A stretch of DNA of 64,000 nt from Alphaproteobacteria bacterium (lineage in GTDB: Bacteria; Pseudomonadota; Alphaproteobacteria; Micropepsales; Micropepsaceae): positions 1 through 64,000 of the forward strand of contig WGNU01000007.1 of the NCBI GenBank assembly GCA_016124385.1. The letters run 5' to 3'. A model generated the notes under the pieces. The model made no database searches. It was given only the letters and a program-made list of their open reading frames with translations, and was not told the origin of the DNA. Numbering within the stretch: the stretch's first letter is position 1; every line of letters starts with the position of its first letter. Position numbers and translations under genes: made by a program. Below are positions 37,446-46,116 of the stretch, piece after piece.

Positions 37446-37900
37446 GCGCCGGCCTCGCTGAGCAGATAGGAGCCCGGCCGCAGCACCGCGCGCAGAATGC
37501 AATAGGCCAGAAGCCCGACCGGTCCCAGCACGAAGGTGAGGACAAGGCAGGGGATCACGGCCCAATGCGGGATGCCGCGACGCTCAGCGTCGCGCACTTC
37601 CCAGGCGCCGATGAAGAGATCGAAGACGAGATAGTGCACCCAGCCGGCGACTACCGCTTCGGGTACCGTGAACATGCGCATGACGCCCTCGAGCGAGAAG
37701 AAGCTCGCGTCCGCCGGCACGCCCGGTCCCCAGAAGGCGCCGCCCGCAACCAACCAGAGATAGGTCGCGCCCAGGATCATCGGCACGGCGATCGAATGGG
37801 CGATCCATTGCGTACCGACCCAGCGCGGCGCGGCGATCAAGAGCAGCCAAGGCAGAAAAATCGCGTTGTTGGCGATCGCGAAAACGGTCTCGGGCGGCAT
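37442..37900 (-). CDS. ABA4-like membrane protein (DUF4281)
   Basis: A 152-aa protein with four hydrophobic segments and the family pattern MPPETVFAIANNAIFLPWL and VVAGWVHYLVFDLFIG...GPVGLLAY. It belongs to the family of plant ABA4 (neoxanthin synthesis); the bacterial role is unknown, possibly carotenoid or isoprenoid related. Start ATG 37900 shares bases with the stop of the epoxide hydrolase gene, and its own stop overlaps the GT4 start. Confidence 0.8.
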   Translation of the reverse strand: MPPETVFAIANNAIFLPWLLLIAAPRWVGTQWIAHSIAVPMILGATYLWLVAGGAFWGPGVPADASFFSLEGVMRMFTVPEAVVAGWVHYLVFDLFIGAWEVRDAERRGIPHWAVIPCLVLTFVLGPVGLLAYCILRAVLRPGSYLLSEAGA

Positions 37901-38877
37901 CAGCGGATTCCGAAACGCCGCACGAGCCAGGAGACCATCACCTCGTTCAATTCGTCGGGATGTTCCTGCTGCGTCCAGTGGCCGCAATTCTTCACGAGGT
38001 GCTTTTCGAGGTCGGGGCAATATTTCTCCATGCCATCGGCCATCGAGGGGCGCAGCACAACGTCGTTCTCGGCCATGATCATGAGGCAGGGCGCGGTGAC
38101 TTTTTCCTCCACGCCTTCCGTCGTCTTCCAGTTGCGCGTGAAATTGCGATACCAGTTGATGCCGCCGGTGAAACCCGTCTTTTCGAACGTGTCGATGAAG
38201 ACCTGAAGCTCAGGCTCGCTCATGACGAGTTCGCCCGGCCAGATCGCCTCGTCGCCTGCGAGCGCGACGCCGAGTTCAAGGTTGCGGCGCTCTTGCGGCT
38301 GCTTCTCGAATTCCTCGAGCGTCATGCCGCCCTTGCGCATGAAGAAGCGGAAGGTCTTGCCGACGTCCTTCGCCAGCACCGCGTCGGCGACGCCGGGCTT
38401 CTGGAACCAGACGATGTACATGTTCTCGCCGAACATCAGGCGCATGCCCTCGATCGGGTCCATCGGCGCGCGCGCCATGAAGGGCGTGTTGACGCCGATG
38501 ACGCCGGCAACGCGCGCTTTCTGCAGCAGCGGCATCTGCCAGACGACGATGCCGCCCCAATCGTGACCGCAGAAGACGGCCTTCTCGATTTCCAGCGCAT
38601 CGAGCAGGCCCGCGAGGTCGCCCGTCAGATGGTGGATGTCGTAGTCCTCGACCGTCGCGGGGCGCGACGTCCTGCCGTAGCCGCGCATGTCCGGCGCGAT
38701 CGCGCGGAAGCCGGCCTTGGCGAGCGCGGGCAATTGATAGCGCCAGCTATAGGCGAGCTCGGGAAAGCCGTGGCAGAGCACGATTGGCGTTCCGTCCTTG
38801 GGGCCATCCTCGTAGACGGCCATGCGAATGCCGTTGGTCTCGACGAAGTGCGGTTCCGGCCAGGGCGGCAAGGTCAT
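37900..38877 (-). CDS. Alpha/beta hydrolase, epoxide hydrolase type
   Basis: A 325-aa cytosolic hydrolase. Motifs are HGFPELAYSWRYQ (oxyanion), nucleophile Asp in CGHDWGGIVV (~107), a lid with Tyr residues, and catalytic His in NCGHWTQQEHP near the end. An Asp nucleophile and HGFPE are characteristic of epoxide hydrolases. The substrate is unknown. The ATG at 38877 is the first with family-like sequence. It heads the run hydrolase, ABA4-like, GT4, methyltransferase, barrel. Confidence 0.85.
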   Translation of the reverse strand: MTLPPWPEPHFVETNGIRMAVYEDGPKDGTPIVLCHGFPELAYSWRYQLPALAKAGFRAIAPDMRGYGRTSRPATVEDYDIHHLTGDLAGLLDALEIEKAVFCGHDWGGIVVWQMPLLQKARVAGVIGVNTPFMARAPMDPIEGMRLMFGENMYIVWFQKPGVADAVLAKDVGKTFRFFMRKGGMTLEEFEKQPQERRNLELGVALAGDEAIWPGELVMSEPELQVFIDTFEKTGFTGGINWYRNFTRNWKTTEGVEEKVTAPCLMIMAENDVVLRPSMADGMEKYCPDLEKHLVKNCGHWTQQEHPDELNEVMVSWLVRRFGIR

Positions 38878-38936
38878 GGACGTTTCCTTCTCGTTGTCAT
38901 GGGCCCGGCCGTCCAGTTCGAACGGGAGGCTGGTCT

Positions 38937-40439
38937 TCAGGCGGCGGCCTCGGGCGATGGGGCTTGCGTCGGCACGATCCCCAGGGCGGCGAACATCCGC
39001 TCCCGGTTGGGCCCGAGATTGTCGTGATAGAACCTTTTCTTCAACGCCTTGGGTTGCATCCAGACCCACAGGACGCGGGCGAGGATGGCGGGGCGGCGCA
39101 GCCAGCGGTCCGGCGCCTCCAGCATGTGGAAGGGCCGCATCATGGCGCGCAGGACGGCGAGGTCGCCGCGCGTCGCGGGGCCGATCGCGTCCTCGACGAA
39201 ACTTCTGAGGATGCGGGCGCGCAGGCTCGGGCGGTAATTCGGGTTCTGCGCGGCCTCAGCGCGGCGGATCGCGGCGAGGTCCTGCTGCATCATCGATTCC
39301 CAATGGCCGCGCACCTCCTCGCGCGAGCGAGCGGCGTAGTACCGCGCGCGCGTCATGGGATCCTTCGTGTGCTCGAGCGCCTCGGCGAGCACGTGCGCGT
39401 GCACGGCGCCGATCGAGCAGCCGCGGCCATAGAGCGGATTGGTGCGCACGGCGGCATCGCCGATCGCGAAGAAGTTCAGCACCGTCGGCTCGTTGTCGGC
39501 GACGTAGTGGCGCCAGACGCTTTTGAGATTGCCCATGGAAAAGACTTTGCTCACGCCTTCCGCGCGCTCCGCGTCCGTCCAGCGCGCGGCGCCGGGGAAA
39601 AGGCTCGCGATCTTGTCGAAGATCTCGGGGCGGACGATCACCTTGCGCAGTTCGTGCTCGATCTCGGGCACCGCGATCGTCAGCGAGAAATGCCGGTTGT
39701 CGGCGTTGAAGATGCCGTACTTGATGTAGCCGAGGTCGCCGGCCGTGGGCACATCCGTGCGCGCGGGTTCCTCGACGCCCTCGCGCAGGCGATAGTGACG
39801 CGTAAAATAGAGGATGCCGGCGGGGCTCTCTTCTTCGGGAATATAGGCGCCGGCTTCGATCAGCCATTGCGGCATCACGGTCGTGCGGCCCGTCGCATCG
39901 ACGATGACATCGCCGCGGATGATCTCTTCCGTCTCGCCGAAGCGGACCTTGACGCCCGTGACGGTCAAGCGTCCCGCCTTGCGCGCGACCTCAAGGCCGT
40001 GCACGAGGGCGCCCGTGCGGAAGGTCGCGCCGGCCTTGTCCTGCGCATAGCGGCGCATGACGAGTTCGAGCGTCGTGCGGCGCGAGAACAGGAAGGCGAG
40101 ATCGCGGTCGCCGTCGGCAGGTTTGTATTGCGGCCGAAGGAGGCTCGAGAGCCCGTCCATCAGCATGGTCTCGCGGGCGCCCGCCTCCTTCAGGGAGTCG
40201 AGCAGGTCGGGGTAGCGGTCGCGGATCGTGCAATAGAGCCGGCCGAGAAAGACATGGCTGTGGCGCAGTTGCGTCACGCCCTTGCGGTCCCAGCGATAGA
40301 AGGCGTCGTCGATCGAATAGTCGTCCGCCGGCGGGGGATCGCGGTCGAGGACGATGACCTCGCGCCCCGTCTTGCCGAGCGCCATGGCGGCATTCAGGCC
40401 GGCAATGCCCGCCCCCACGACGATGACGCGTTCAGGCAT
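38937..40439 (-). CDS. FAD-dependent oxidoreductase (halogenase/geranylgeranyl-reductase-like)
   Basis: A 500-aa flavoprotein with the FAD dinucleotide fold VIVVGAGIAGLNAAMAL at the N-terminus, an internal VIVDATGRTT (~190) and the FAD-contacting FAIGDAAVRTNPLYGRGC (~320). The family includes monooxygenases, halogenases and reductases, and the reaction cannot be told; no FxxWxWxIP-type halogenase motif was found. Start is ATG 40439 with AAGGAG eight bases upstream; the Shine-Dalgarno lies in a 15-bp tandem duplication. Confidence 0.8.
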   Translation of the reverse strand: MPERVIVVGAGIAGLNAAMALGKTGREVIVLDRDPPPADDYSIDDAFYRWDRKGVTQLRHSHVFLGRLYCTIRDRYPDLLDSLKEAGARETMLMDGLSSLLRPQYKPADGDRDLAFLFSRRTTLELVMRRYAQDKAGATFRTGALVHGLEVARKAGRLTVTGVKVRFGETEEIIRGDVIVDATGRTTVMPQWLIEAGAYIPEEESPAGILYFTRHYRLREGVEEPARTDVPTAGDLGYIKYGIFNADNRHFSLTIAVPEIEHELRKVIVRPEIFDKIASLFPGAARWTDAERAEGVSKVFSMGNLKSVWRHYVADNEPTVLNFFAIGDAAVRTNPLYGRGCSIGAVHAHVLAEALEHTKDPMTRARYYAARSREEVRGHWESMMQQDLAAIRRAEAAQNPNYRPSLRARILRSFVEDAIGPATRGDLAVLRAMMRPFHMLEAPDRWLRRPAILARVLWVWMQPKALKKRFYHDNLGPNRERMFAALGIVPTQAPSPEAAA

Positions 40440-40443
40440 TCTG

Positions 40444-40473
40444 ACGGCTCCTTGGCTCACGGCTCCTTGGCTG
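40444..40473. repeat. 15-bp tandem duplication covering the ribosome binding site
   Basis: ACGGCTCCTTGGCTC at 40444-40458 is followed at once by ACGGCTCCTTGGCTG at 40459-40473. Read on the minus strand, each copy contains AAGGAGCC, and the proximal one is the ribosome binding site of the FAD oxidoreductase at 40439. The second copy is also purine-rich, giving a doubled Shine-Dalgarno. Confidence 0.7.
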
Positions 40474-40537
40474 GCGCGCCCGGCGCGACCGGGAATGACA
40501 AATAGTCATTTTGCCGGCCAGCGTCCAGCACCCCGCC

Positions 40538-41665
40538 TTATGGAACCGGGTCCAGCCTCGCGATCTTACCGTCCTCGGCATCCTCGATGAGGACGTAGAG
40601 CTTGCCGTCCGGGCCTTGGCGTACATCGCGGATGCGTTCGTCGAGATCGCGGAGAAGCGTTTCCTCGCCGACGACCTTACCGTCCTCCAGATCGACGCGG
40701 CGCAATTCACGGAAGGCGAGGGCGCCGGTGAAGAGGTCGCCCTTCCATTTCGGGAAGGCATCGCCCGTATAGAAGGCAAGGCTCGAGGGCGCGATCGAGG
40801 GCGTCCAGTCGAGGAAGGGCTGTTCCATGCCCGGATATTCCGTGAACGGTGAAATCCGTGCGCCAGTATAGTCGACGCCGTAGGTGATGACCGGCCAGCC
40901 GAAATTGAGGCCGGGCTCGATGATGTTCACCTCATCGCCGCCGCGCGGACCATGCTCGTTCGCATAGATGCGGCCCGTCCCCGGATCGCGCGCGATGCCT
41001 TGAACGTTGCGGTGGCCGTAGCTCCAGATTTCAGGCCGCGCGCCTTCCTTGCCAATAAAGGGATTGTCGGGCGGCACGGTGCCGTCGATGTTGATCCGCA
41101 CGATCGCGCCAAAATGCGAGCCCAGATTCTGCGCCTCCTCGCGGAAATTGAATCCATCGCCAAGTGTTACCAGCAGCGTGCCGTCGGGCAGGAACAGCAT
41201 GCGCCCGCCGTAGTGCGCGGCGGTGTTTTTCGTCGGGCTGGCGGTGAAGATCGTCTCGACATTCGACAGGCTCGTGCCGTCGAACGTCGCGCGCACGACA
41301 CGCGTCGCGTTCTCCTCGTCCGTGCCATGGGCGAAAGAGAGGAACAGCAGCTTGTTGTTCGCAAAGTCGGGGTGCGGCAACACGTCGAAAAGGCCGGCCT
41401 GACTTTTCACGTAGACCTCGGGCACACCCGCGATGGGCGTATCCTCAAGCGTTCCTTCGCGCACGATGCGCAGCGTGCCGCCGCGCTCGGTAACGAGCAT
41501 CGCGCCGTCGGGCAGGAACGCGAGGCACCACGGGAATTGCAGGCCCTCTGCAACGGTCGTCAAGGTAAACGGCTCCGAGGGCTCCTCGGCCGCGTTCGCA
41601 GGCGCGGCCAGCAGGCTCAGCGCCAAGGCCGGTGCGGCGATCCTAATCGTCCAATGGCGTGACAC
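40538..41665 (-). CDS. PQQ-dependent aldose-sugar dehydrogenase (Asd/YliI type)
   Basis: A 375-aa periplasmic beta-propeller with a signal peptide (AAPALALSLLAAPANA). It has the soluble glucose/aldose dehydrogenase pattern: QFPWCLAFLPDG, DVLPHPDF, HYGGRMLFLPDGTL, SYGHRNVQGI and NEHGPRGGDEVN. Such enzymes oxidise sugars with bound PQQ and calcium. The PQQ biosynthesis genes pqqABCDE are a few kb away in the same window and would supply the cofactor, although transcription is independent. Confidence 0.85.
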   Translation of the reverse strand: MSRHWTIRIAAPALALSLLAAPANAAEEPSEPFTLTTVAEGLQFPWCLAFLPDGAMLVTERGGTLRIVREGTLEDTPIAGVPEVYVKSQAGLFDVLPHPDFANNKLLFLSFAHGTDEENATRVVRATFDGTSLSNVETIFTASPTKNTAAHYGGRMLFLPDGTLLVTLGDGFNFREEAQNLGSHFGAIVRINIDGTVPPDNPFIGKEGARPEIWSYGHRNVQGIARDPGTGRIYANEHGPRGGDEVNIIEPGLNFGWPVITYGVDYTGARISPFTEYPGMEQPFLDWTPSIAPSSLAFYTGDAFPKWKGDLFTGALAFRELRRVDLEDGKVVGEETLLRDLDERIRDVRQGPDGKLYVLIEDAEDGKIARLDPVP

Positions 41666-41764
41666 GGCGAATTTTCCTCCTCGCGCGGGCGCGGTTCCTC
41701 TTTGAGAGACATGACACCCGATTTAAGGCAATAAGGGAATGCTTCAATCGGGGAGGCGGCATAC

Positions 41765-42199
41765 ATGCGCATCGTGTGGATCATCGCAGCATTCATCATC
41801 GCCGTCATTGTCGCGGGCGTCGCGGGCACGGTCGCCTCCAGCGTCAGCGTCCTTGCGCAATTGGATGCGATGGGCGCGCCGGTGCCGACGGGGCAGGCCA
41901 TCCAGATGGTGCTCGGCGACATTGTCGGCATGGCGCCGCTCTATTTGCCGATCATCGCGGGCGGGTTCCTCATCGCGTTCCTCGCCGGCGCGCTGCTCGA
42001 CTGGCTGGTGCCGGGCTTTCGCGTGCTCGTCTTTTCGGTGGCAGGCGGCGTTGCGGTGCTCGTCGCGATCACGACGATGATCTTCGTTTTCGACGGGATC
42101 ATCCCGATCGCCGGCGCGCGCTCAGATGTCGGTTTCCTCGCACAGGGTTTCGCGGGACTGCTCGGCGGCTGCGCGTTCGGGCTTCTGCGCCGCGCCTAG
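41765..42199 (+). CDS. Small integral membrane protein
   Basis: A 144-aa hydrophobic protein with about four transmembrane segments (IVWIIAAFIIAVIVAGVAGT; LYLPIIAGGFLIAFLAGALL; VLVFSVAGGVAVLVAITTMI; GFAGLLGGCAFGLL). ATG 41765 is preceded by GGGAGG. I do not recognise the family. It converges on the DUF423 gene. Function unknown. Confidence 0.65.
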   Translation: MRIVWIIAAFIIAVIVAGVAGTVASSVSVLAQLDAMGAPVPTGQAIQMVLGDIVGMAPLYLPIIAGGFLIAFLAGALLDWLVPGFRVLVFSVAGGVAVLVAITTMIFVFDGIIPIAGARSDVGFLAQGFAGLLGGCAFGLLRRA

Positions 42200-42259
42200 T
42201 TATTCCCTCAGCGCGTTGTCTTCACGCGAATGGGTTCCCCCTTCGCTCGAAAACGCGCC

Positions 42260-42652
42260 CTAGCGCCGCGGCGGGTCGAGCGTCACGACGCTCGCCGCCA
42301 GGATCACCCAGCCCGCGATCAGCAGAAAGCCGCCGACGGGAATCAGCCGGCCGATCTCGGCCGCGCGGTCGGGATTGAAGCTCGCGTAGATGCCGCCGGA
42401 GAAAAAGATCGTGCCGAGCGCGAAAGAAATCCCCGCCAGATGGACGAGCGTGCGGTTGCCGAAGACCGAAGTCAGGATGCCGATCGCGAGCAGGGCCAGC
42501 GCGTGCATCATGTGGATGTCGTTCGCCACGTCGAAGGTGAGGCGTTGGGCGAGGGCGGGCGCTTCGGCCACACCGTGCTGAAATTGCGCGGCGACGACGA
42601 GCGAGAGCGCGGCGCTCGCGCAGGCAAGGACGATCCAGACACGGGCCATCAT
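42260..42652 (-). CDS. DUF423 family membrane protein
   Basis: A 130-aa protein with four predicted helices and the DUF423 pattern: HMMHALALLAIGIL, AGISFALGTIFFSGGIY, PVGGFLLIAGW. The family has no proven function. The start is the ATG at 42652, or the adjacent in-frame Met. It diverges from the MFS transporter. Confidence 0.8.
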   Translation of the reverse strand: MMARVWIVLACASAALSLVVAAQFQHGVAEAPALAQRLTFDVANDIHMMHALALLAIGILTSVFGNRTLVHLAGISFALGTIFFSGGIYASFNPDRAAEIGRLIPVGGFLLIAGWVILAASVVTLDPPRR

Positions 42653-42811
42653 CGGCGTTTCCCCCGGGGGTTTTGAGCGTTGCGCGAGCTATAGCACGCG
42701 GGCACGGCTCGGCTGAGCGGGCGGCATCTAGGCGCCCGGCCCGCGCTCTGATAGACCGTGCGGCCCGATTTCACGCCTTCAGGACCACGCGCGCCGCGCG
42801 CCCCCACCGCC

Positions 42812-44011
42812 ATGGTGTTCCTTCCCGTCTCGGTTCGCCTCGGGATCGCGCTCTGCGCGATCTCGCTCTTTGCGGGCGCTTATCTGAGCTTCTTCCCCGT
42901 CTGGCTGAAGGCGCGCGGGTTCGACGCCGAGCAGATCGGCCTCATCTTCGCGGCCGTCAATCTCCTTCGCGTTTTCACGACACCGGTTGCGGGAATCCTC
43001 GCGGATGCCCGTAACGACCGGCGGAGCGTCGTCGTCGTGCTGGCGCTCGGCTGCACGGTCTTCTGGACGACCGCGACTCTGTCACCGTGGCTGGCGCTCA
43101 TCGCGACGGCGGCCGTGATGGGCGCGCTCTGCCATGCGGGGATTGGCCCGCTCGTCGAGGCCGCGACGATGCGGCTCGCGGAACCTTACGGGTTCGACTA
43201 CGGGACGGTGCGGCTCTTCGGATCGCTCGCCTTTATCGGCTCGACCGCCGGGGCGGGCTACCTCGTCGGCGCTTTCGGGATCGACGTGCTGATGCCCGCG
43301 CTCATCGTGACGCTGGTGCTGACGATCGGCGCGGGGCTGCTGCTGCCGGCGGGCATCGGCGAGCGGGCGCGCGGCAGCGCGTTCTCGGCCGGTTTGGCGC
43401 GGACGCTCCGCGAAGCGGAGGCGCTGGTGCGCCATCCGACGTTCCTCATCTTCCTCGGCGCGGCGAGCTGCGTGCAGGCGAGTCATGCCTTCTACTACGT
43501 CTTCTTCACCTTGACGCTGGAGGCGGACGGCTATGCGCGCGAGACGATCGGTCTGCTGACGAGTTTGGGCGTCGCCGCCGAGGTCGTGCTCTTCGCCTTC
43601 GCGCGGCCGCTCTTCGCGCGCGTCGGCGCGCTGCGGCTGCTGCTGATCGGCTCCGTTCTGGCGGCCATCCGCTGGGCGATCCTCGCGTTCCTTCCGGCCT
43701 GGCCGCTCGTCGTTGTCGCGCAGATCCTCCACGCGGCAAGTTTCGGCGCGGCGCATCTGGGCGCGATGCAGTTCATCCTCAAGGCGACGCCCGACAGCAT
43801 TTCCTCGACCGCGCAGAGCCTCTACGCGATCACCGCGTTCGGCATCGTGATGGCGTTCGGAAGCTTCGTGTCGGGGTTTCTGTTCGAGACGGTGGGCGCG
43901 CTCGGGTTCCTGGCGATGAGCGGGCTCGCGCTCGTCTCGGCCGCGTGCGCGATCGTGCTCGCGGCGCATTGGGAAGGCGGGCAGCTCACTCCCCGCGCGG
44001 CGGGCGTCTGA
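42812..44011 (+). CDS. MFS transporter (phenylpropionate/nucleoside permease-like)
   Basis: A 399-aa permease with about twelve helices, of the MFS_1-like group to which HcaT and nucleoside permeases belong (AGAYLSFFPVWLKARGFDAE, YGTVRLFGSLAFIGST, STAQSLYAITAFGIVMAFGS). The substrate is unknown. I prefer ATG 42812; a GTG at 42758 would add 18 residues and neither start has a clear Shine-Dalgarno. Its stop is only four bases from the convergent pqqE. Confidence 0.83.
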   Translation: MVFLPVSVRLGIALCAISLFAGAYLSFFPVWLKARGFDAEQIGLIFAAVNLLRVFTTPVAGILADARNDRRSVVVVLALGCTVFWTTATLSPWLALIATAAVMGALCHAGIGPLVEAATMRLAEPYGFDYGTVRLFGSLAFIGSTAGAGYLVGAFGIDVLMPALIVTLVLTIGAGLLLPAGIGERARGSAFSAGLARTLREAEALVRHPTFLIFLGAASCVQASHAFYYVFFTLTLEADGYARETIGLLTSLGVAAEVVLFAFARPLFARVGALRLLLIGSVLAAIRWAILAFLPAWPLVVVAQILHAASFGAAHLGAMQFILKATPDSISSTAQSLYAITAFGIVMAFGSFVSGFLFETVGALGFLAMSGLALVSAACAIVLAAHWEGGQLTPRAAGV

Positions 44012-44015
44012 GCGC

Positions 44016-45104
44016 TCAGCGCGTCATCCGGCGATAGCGGAAGGGCGGCGGCGGGGCGGCGGCCTCGCTCGTCGCCAGGTCGCGCACGGTCGCGTGGCGC
44101 GGCGAGAGCCCGCAGGCGGGGTCCACCGCCGCCGCATCGCCCGTCAGCGCGAAGGCCTGACAGCGGCAGCCGCCCCAATCGATTTCCCTGCGATCGCAAT
44201 CGCGGCAGGGCATCGGCATCCACTGCGTGCCGCGATAGGCCTCGAACGCCGCGCCGCCCGTCCAGATGTCCGACAGTCGCTTCTCGCGCACGTTGTCGAA
44301 GGTGAGGCCCGGCAGGCTTTTCGCGGCGTGACAGGGCAGCACGTCGCCCGACGGATCGATCACAAGGAAGCGCTGCGCCCAGCCGCCCATGCAGGCTTTC
44401 GGGCGATCGGCGTAATAGTCGGGGATCACGTGATCGATACGCATGCGGCCGCGATAATGGGCGCGCACGGTCTCAACGACGCCGAGTGCGGTTTCGACCT
44501 CCTCGCGCGTCGGCATCAGCGCCGCGCGGTTGGCAAGGCCCCAGCCGTAATATTGCGTGTGCGCGACCTCGACGCGCTGTGCGCCCATCGCGTCCGCCAG
44601 TTCGATCATCGCGCCGACGCGGGTGATGTTGTGGCGATGGACGACGAGGTTGATCGTGAGTGCAAGGCCAGCCTCGATGATCTCCGCCGCGAAGGCCTGC
44701 TTCGTCGCGAACGCGCCTTTGAGGCCCGCGATGCGGTCCGCCTCTTTCATATAGGCGTCCTGCAGCGACAATTGCACGTGATCGAGACCGAGCGCGACGA
44801 GCCGCGCGAGCCGCGCCGGTTTCAGGCCGACGCCGGAGGTGATGAGGTTCGTATAGAGGCCCTTGGCCTTGGTGTGCGCGAGCAGATCCTCAAGATCGGT
44901 GCGCGCGGCCGGTTCGCCGCCCGAGAAATGGACCTGCAGCATGCCCATTTCGGCGCCTTGGGTGATGACGTCGCACCAAGTTTCGGTCGGCAGTTCGTGG
45001 TCGGCGCGCGCGAGCTCCAGCGGGTTCGAGCAATAGGGGCATTGCAGCGGACAGCGATGCGTCAACTCGAGCAGCATGGAGAGGGGCGGCTGGATCGCGG
45101 TCAT
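44016..45104 (-). CDS. pqqE: PqqA peptide cyclase, radical SAM
   Basis: Forms the Glu-Tyr carbon-carbon crosslink in PqqA. The 362-aa enzyme has the radical SAM cluster HRCPLQCPYC (CxxxCxxC, residues ~16-23), the FSGGEP SAM motif, and a SPASM-type C-terminus with CMGGWAQ, LPCHAAKSLPG and MPCRDCDRREIDWGGCRCQ that binds further Fe-S clusters. Start ATG 45104 overlaps the pqqD stop (ATGA); the frame upstream is pqqD shadow. Works with PqqD as peptide chaperone. Confidence 0.95.
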   Translation of the reverse strand: MTAIQPPLSMLLELTHRCPLQCPYCSNPLELARADHELPTETWCDVITQGAEMGMLQVHFSGGEPAARTDLEDLLAHTKAKGLYTNLITSGVGLKPARLARLVALGLDHVQLSLQDAYMKEADRIAGLKGAFATKQAFAAEIIEAGLALTINLVVHRHNITRVGAMIELADAMGAQRVEVAHTQYYGWGLANRAALMPTREEVETALGVVETVRAHYRGRMRIDHVIPDYYADRPKACMGGWAQRFLVIDPSGDVLPCHAAKSLPGLTFDNVREKRLSDIWTGGAAFEAYRGTQWMPMPCRDCDRREIDWGGCRCQAFALTGDAAAVDPACGLSPRHATVRDLATSEAAAPPPPFRYRRMTR

Positions 45105-45385
45105 GCCTGCACATATCCCTTCTCCAGCAGATCCTCCAAGAGCTCGAGCATGTCGGCTTCGATGGTCTCGCGCGGCGCATGGTAAATCGCGGCGAGGTCG
45201 AGCGCGATCTCGGCGACAGACGCCGCGCCGTCGCAGCGCTGAAGGATCGCGTCCGCCACCTCGTCGAGCACCAGCACGCGCTCGGGCGCTTGAAGGATCG
45301 GCGTGCCACGCGCCTTGTCGATGTCGCGCTTGACGCCGCGCGCGAGGCGCGGACGGCTGGCGCCGGTCAAGGCGGGCGCGCTCAT
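45101..45385 (-). CDS. pqqD: PqqD, PqqA-binding chaperone
   Basis: A 94-aa RiPP recognition element protein that presents PqqA to PqqE. It reads RPRLARGVKRDIDKARGTPI, LDEVADAILQRCDG and MLELLEDLLEKGYVQ, typical of the winged-helix PqqD fold. ATG 45385 overlaps the pqqC stop and the gene's stop overlaps the pqqE start, so translation of C, D and E is coupled. Confidence 0.92.
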   Translation of the reverse strand: MSAPALTGASRPRLARGVKRDIDKARGTPILQAPERVLVLDEVADAILQRCDGAASVAEIALDLAAIYHAPRETIEADMLELLEDLLEKGYVQA

Positions 45386-46116
45386 GGGGCGTCCGGAACG
45401 AAGGCGCCGGGCGGCGGCAGGCCGGGCGAGACATAGGCGAAATGGAGCGCGTCGAGCTGCGCCCAGAGGACCTGACATTTGAAGGTGAGCGCATCGAGCA
45501 CGCGCTGCTGGTCTTCGCGCGTGGTCGCGTGGCGCTTCACATAGGCGAGCGCGAATTCCGCGTCGCGCGGCGCCTCGCTCGTGCGGTGCGCGAAATAGGC
45601 GAGCGTCTCACGCGAGACGAAGGCATAATTGGCGAGCATGCCATCCATCCGTGTCCGGATGATGCCGGGCGCGAACATCTCGGTGAGCGAGGAGGCGATC
45701 GCTTCCAGAAGGCTCTTCTCGCGCACGAAGCGAACATAGGCCTCGACCGCGAAATGCGTGGCAGGCAGCGCAAGACGCTCGCCCACGACGTCCTCGCGCG
45801 ACAGGCCAAGGCCCTCGGCAAGCTTCAGCCAGCGCTCGATGCCGCCTTCGCTGCCCGGCGCGCCGTCGTGATCGATGATGCGCTGTCGCCAAACCTGGCG
45901 GACGGCCATGTCCGGGCAGCGCGCAAGCAGCGAGGCGTCCTTGATAGGGATGCGGCTTTGATAGATGTAGCGGTTGAGCGCCCAGGCCTGGATCTGACCC
46001 TTGTTGAGCTTGCCGGTGTGGAGCAAGTGATGGAACGGGTGCTTGTCGTGATAGCGCTCGCTGCCGATCTCGCGCAGCGCGTGCTCCAGCTCGTCGGGGC
46101 TCATCGAGGCGGTCAT
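45382..46116 (-). CDS. pqqC: Pyrroloquinoline-quinone synthase PqqC
   Basis: Catalyses the last step, ring closure and eight-electron oxidation of AHQQ to PQQ without a metal. The 244-aa helical protein has YHDKHPFHHLLHTGKL with the catalytic His residues, WALNRYIYQSRIPIKDA and DHDGAPGSEGGIERW, hallmarks of PqqC. Stop and start overlaps (ATGA) join it to pqqB upstream and pqqD downstream. Confidence 0.96.
   Translation of the reverse strand: MTASMSPDELEHALREIGSERYHDKHPFHHLLHTGKLNKGQIQAWALNRYIYQSRIPIKDASLLARCPDMAVRQVWRQRIIDHDGAPGSEGGIERWLKLAEGLGLSREDVVGERLALPATHFAVEAYVRFVREKSLLEAIASSLTEMFAPGIIRTRMDGMLANYAFVSRETLAYFAHRTSEAPRDAEFALAYVKRHATTREDQQRVLDALTFKCQVLWAQLDALHFAYVSPGLPPPGAFVPDAP

Noticed and set aside
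36117-37565. Longer start for the GT4 gene (498 codons)
   Set aside because: The first 40 residues lie in the ABA4-like gene and are low-complexity; GTG 37445 overlaps that gene's stop and fits the family.
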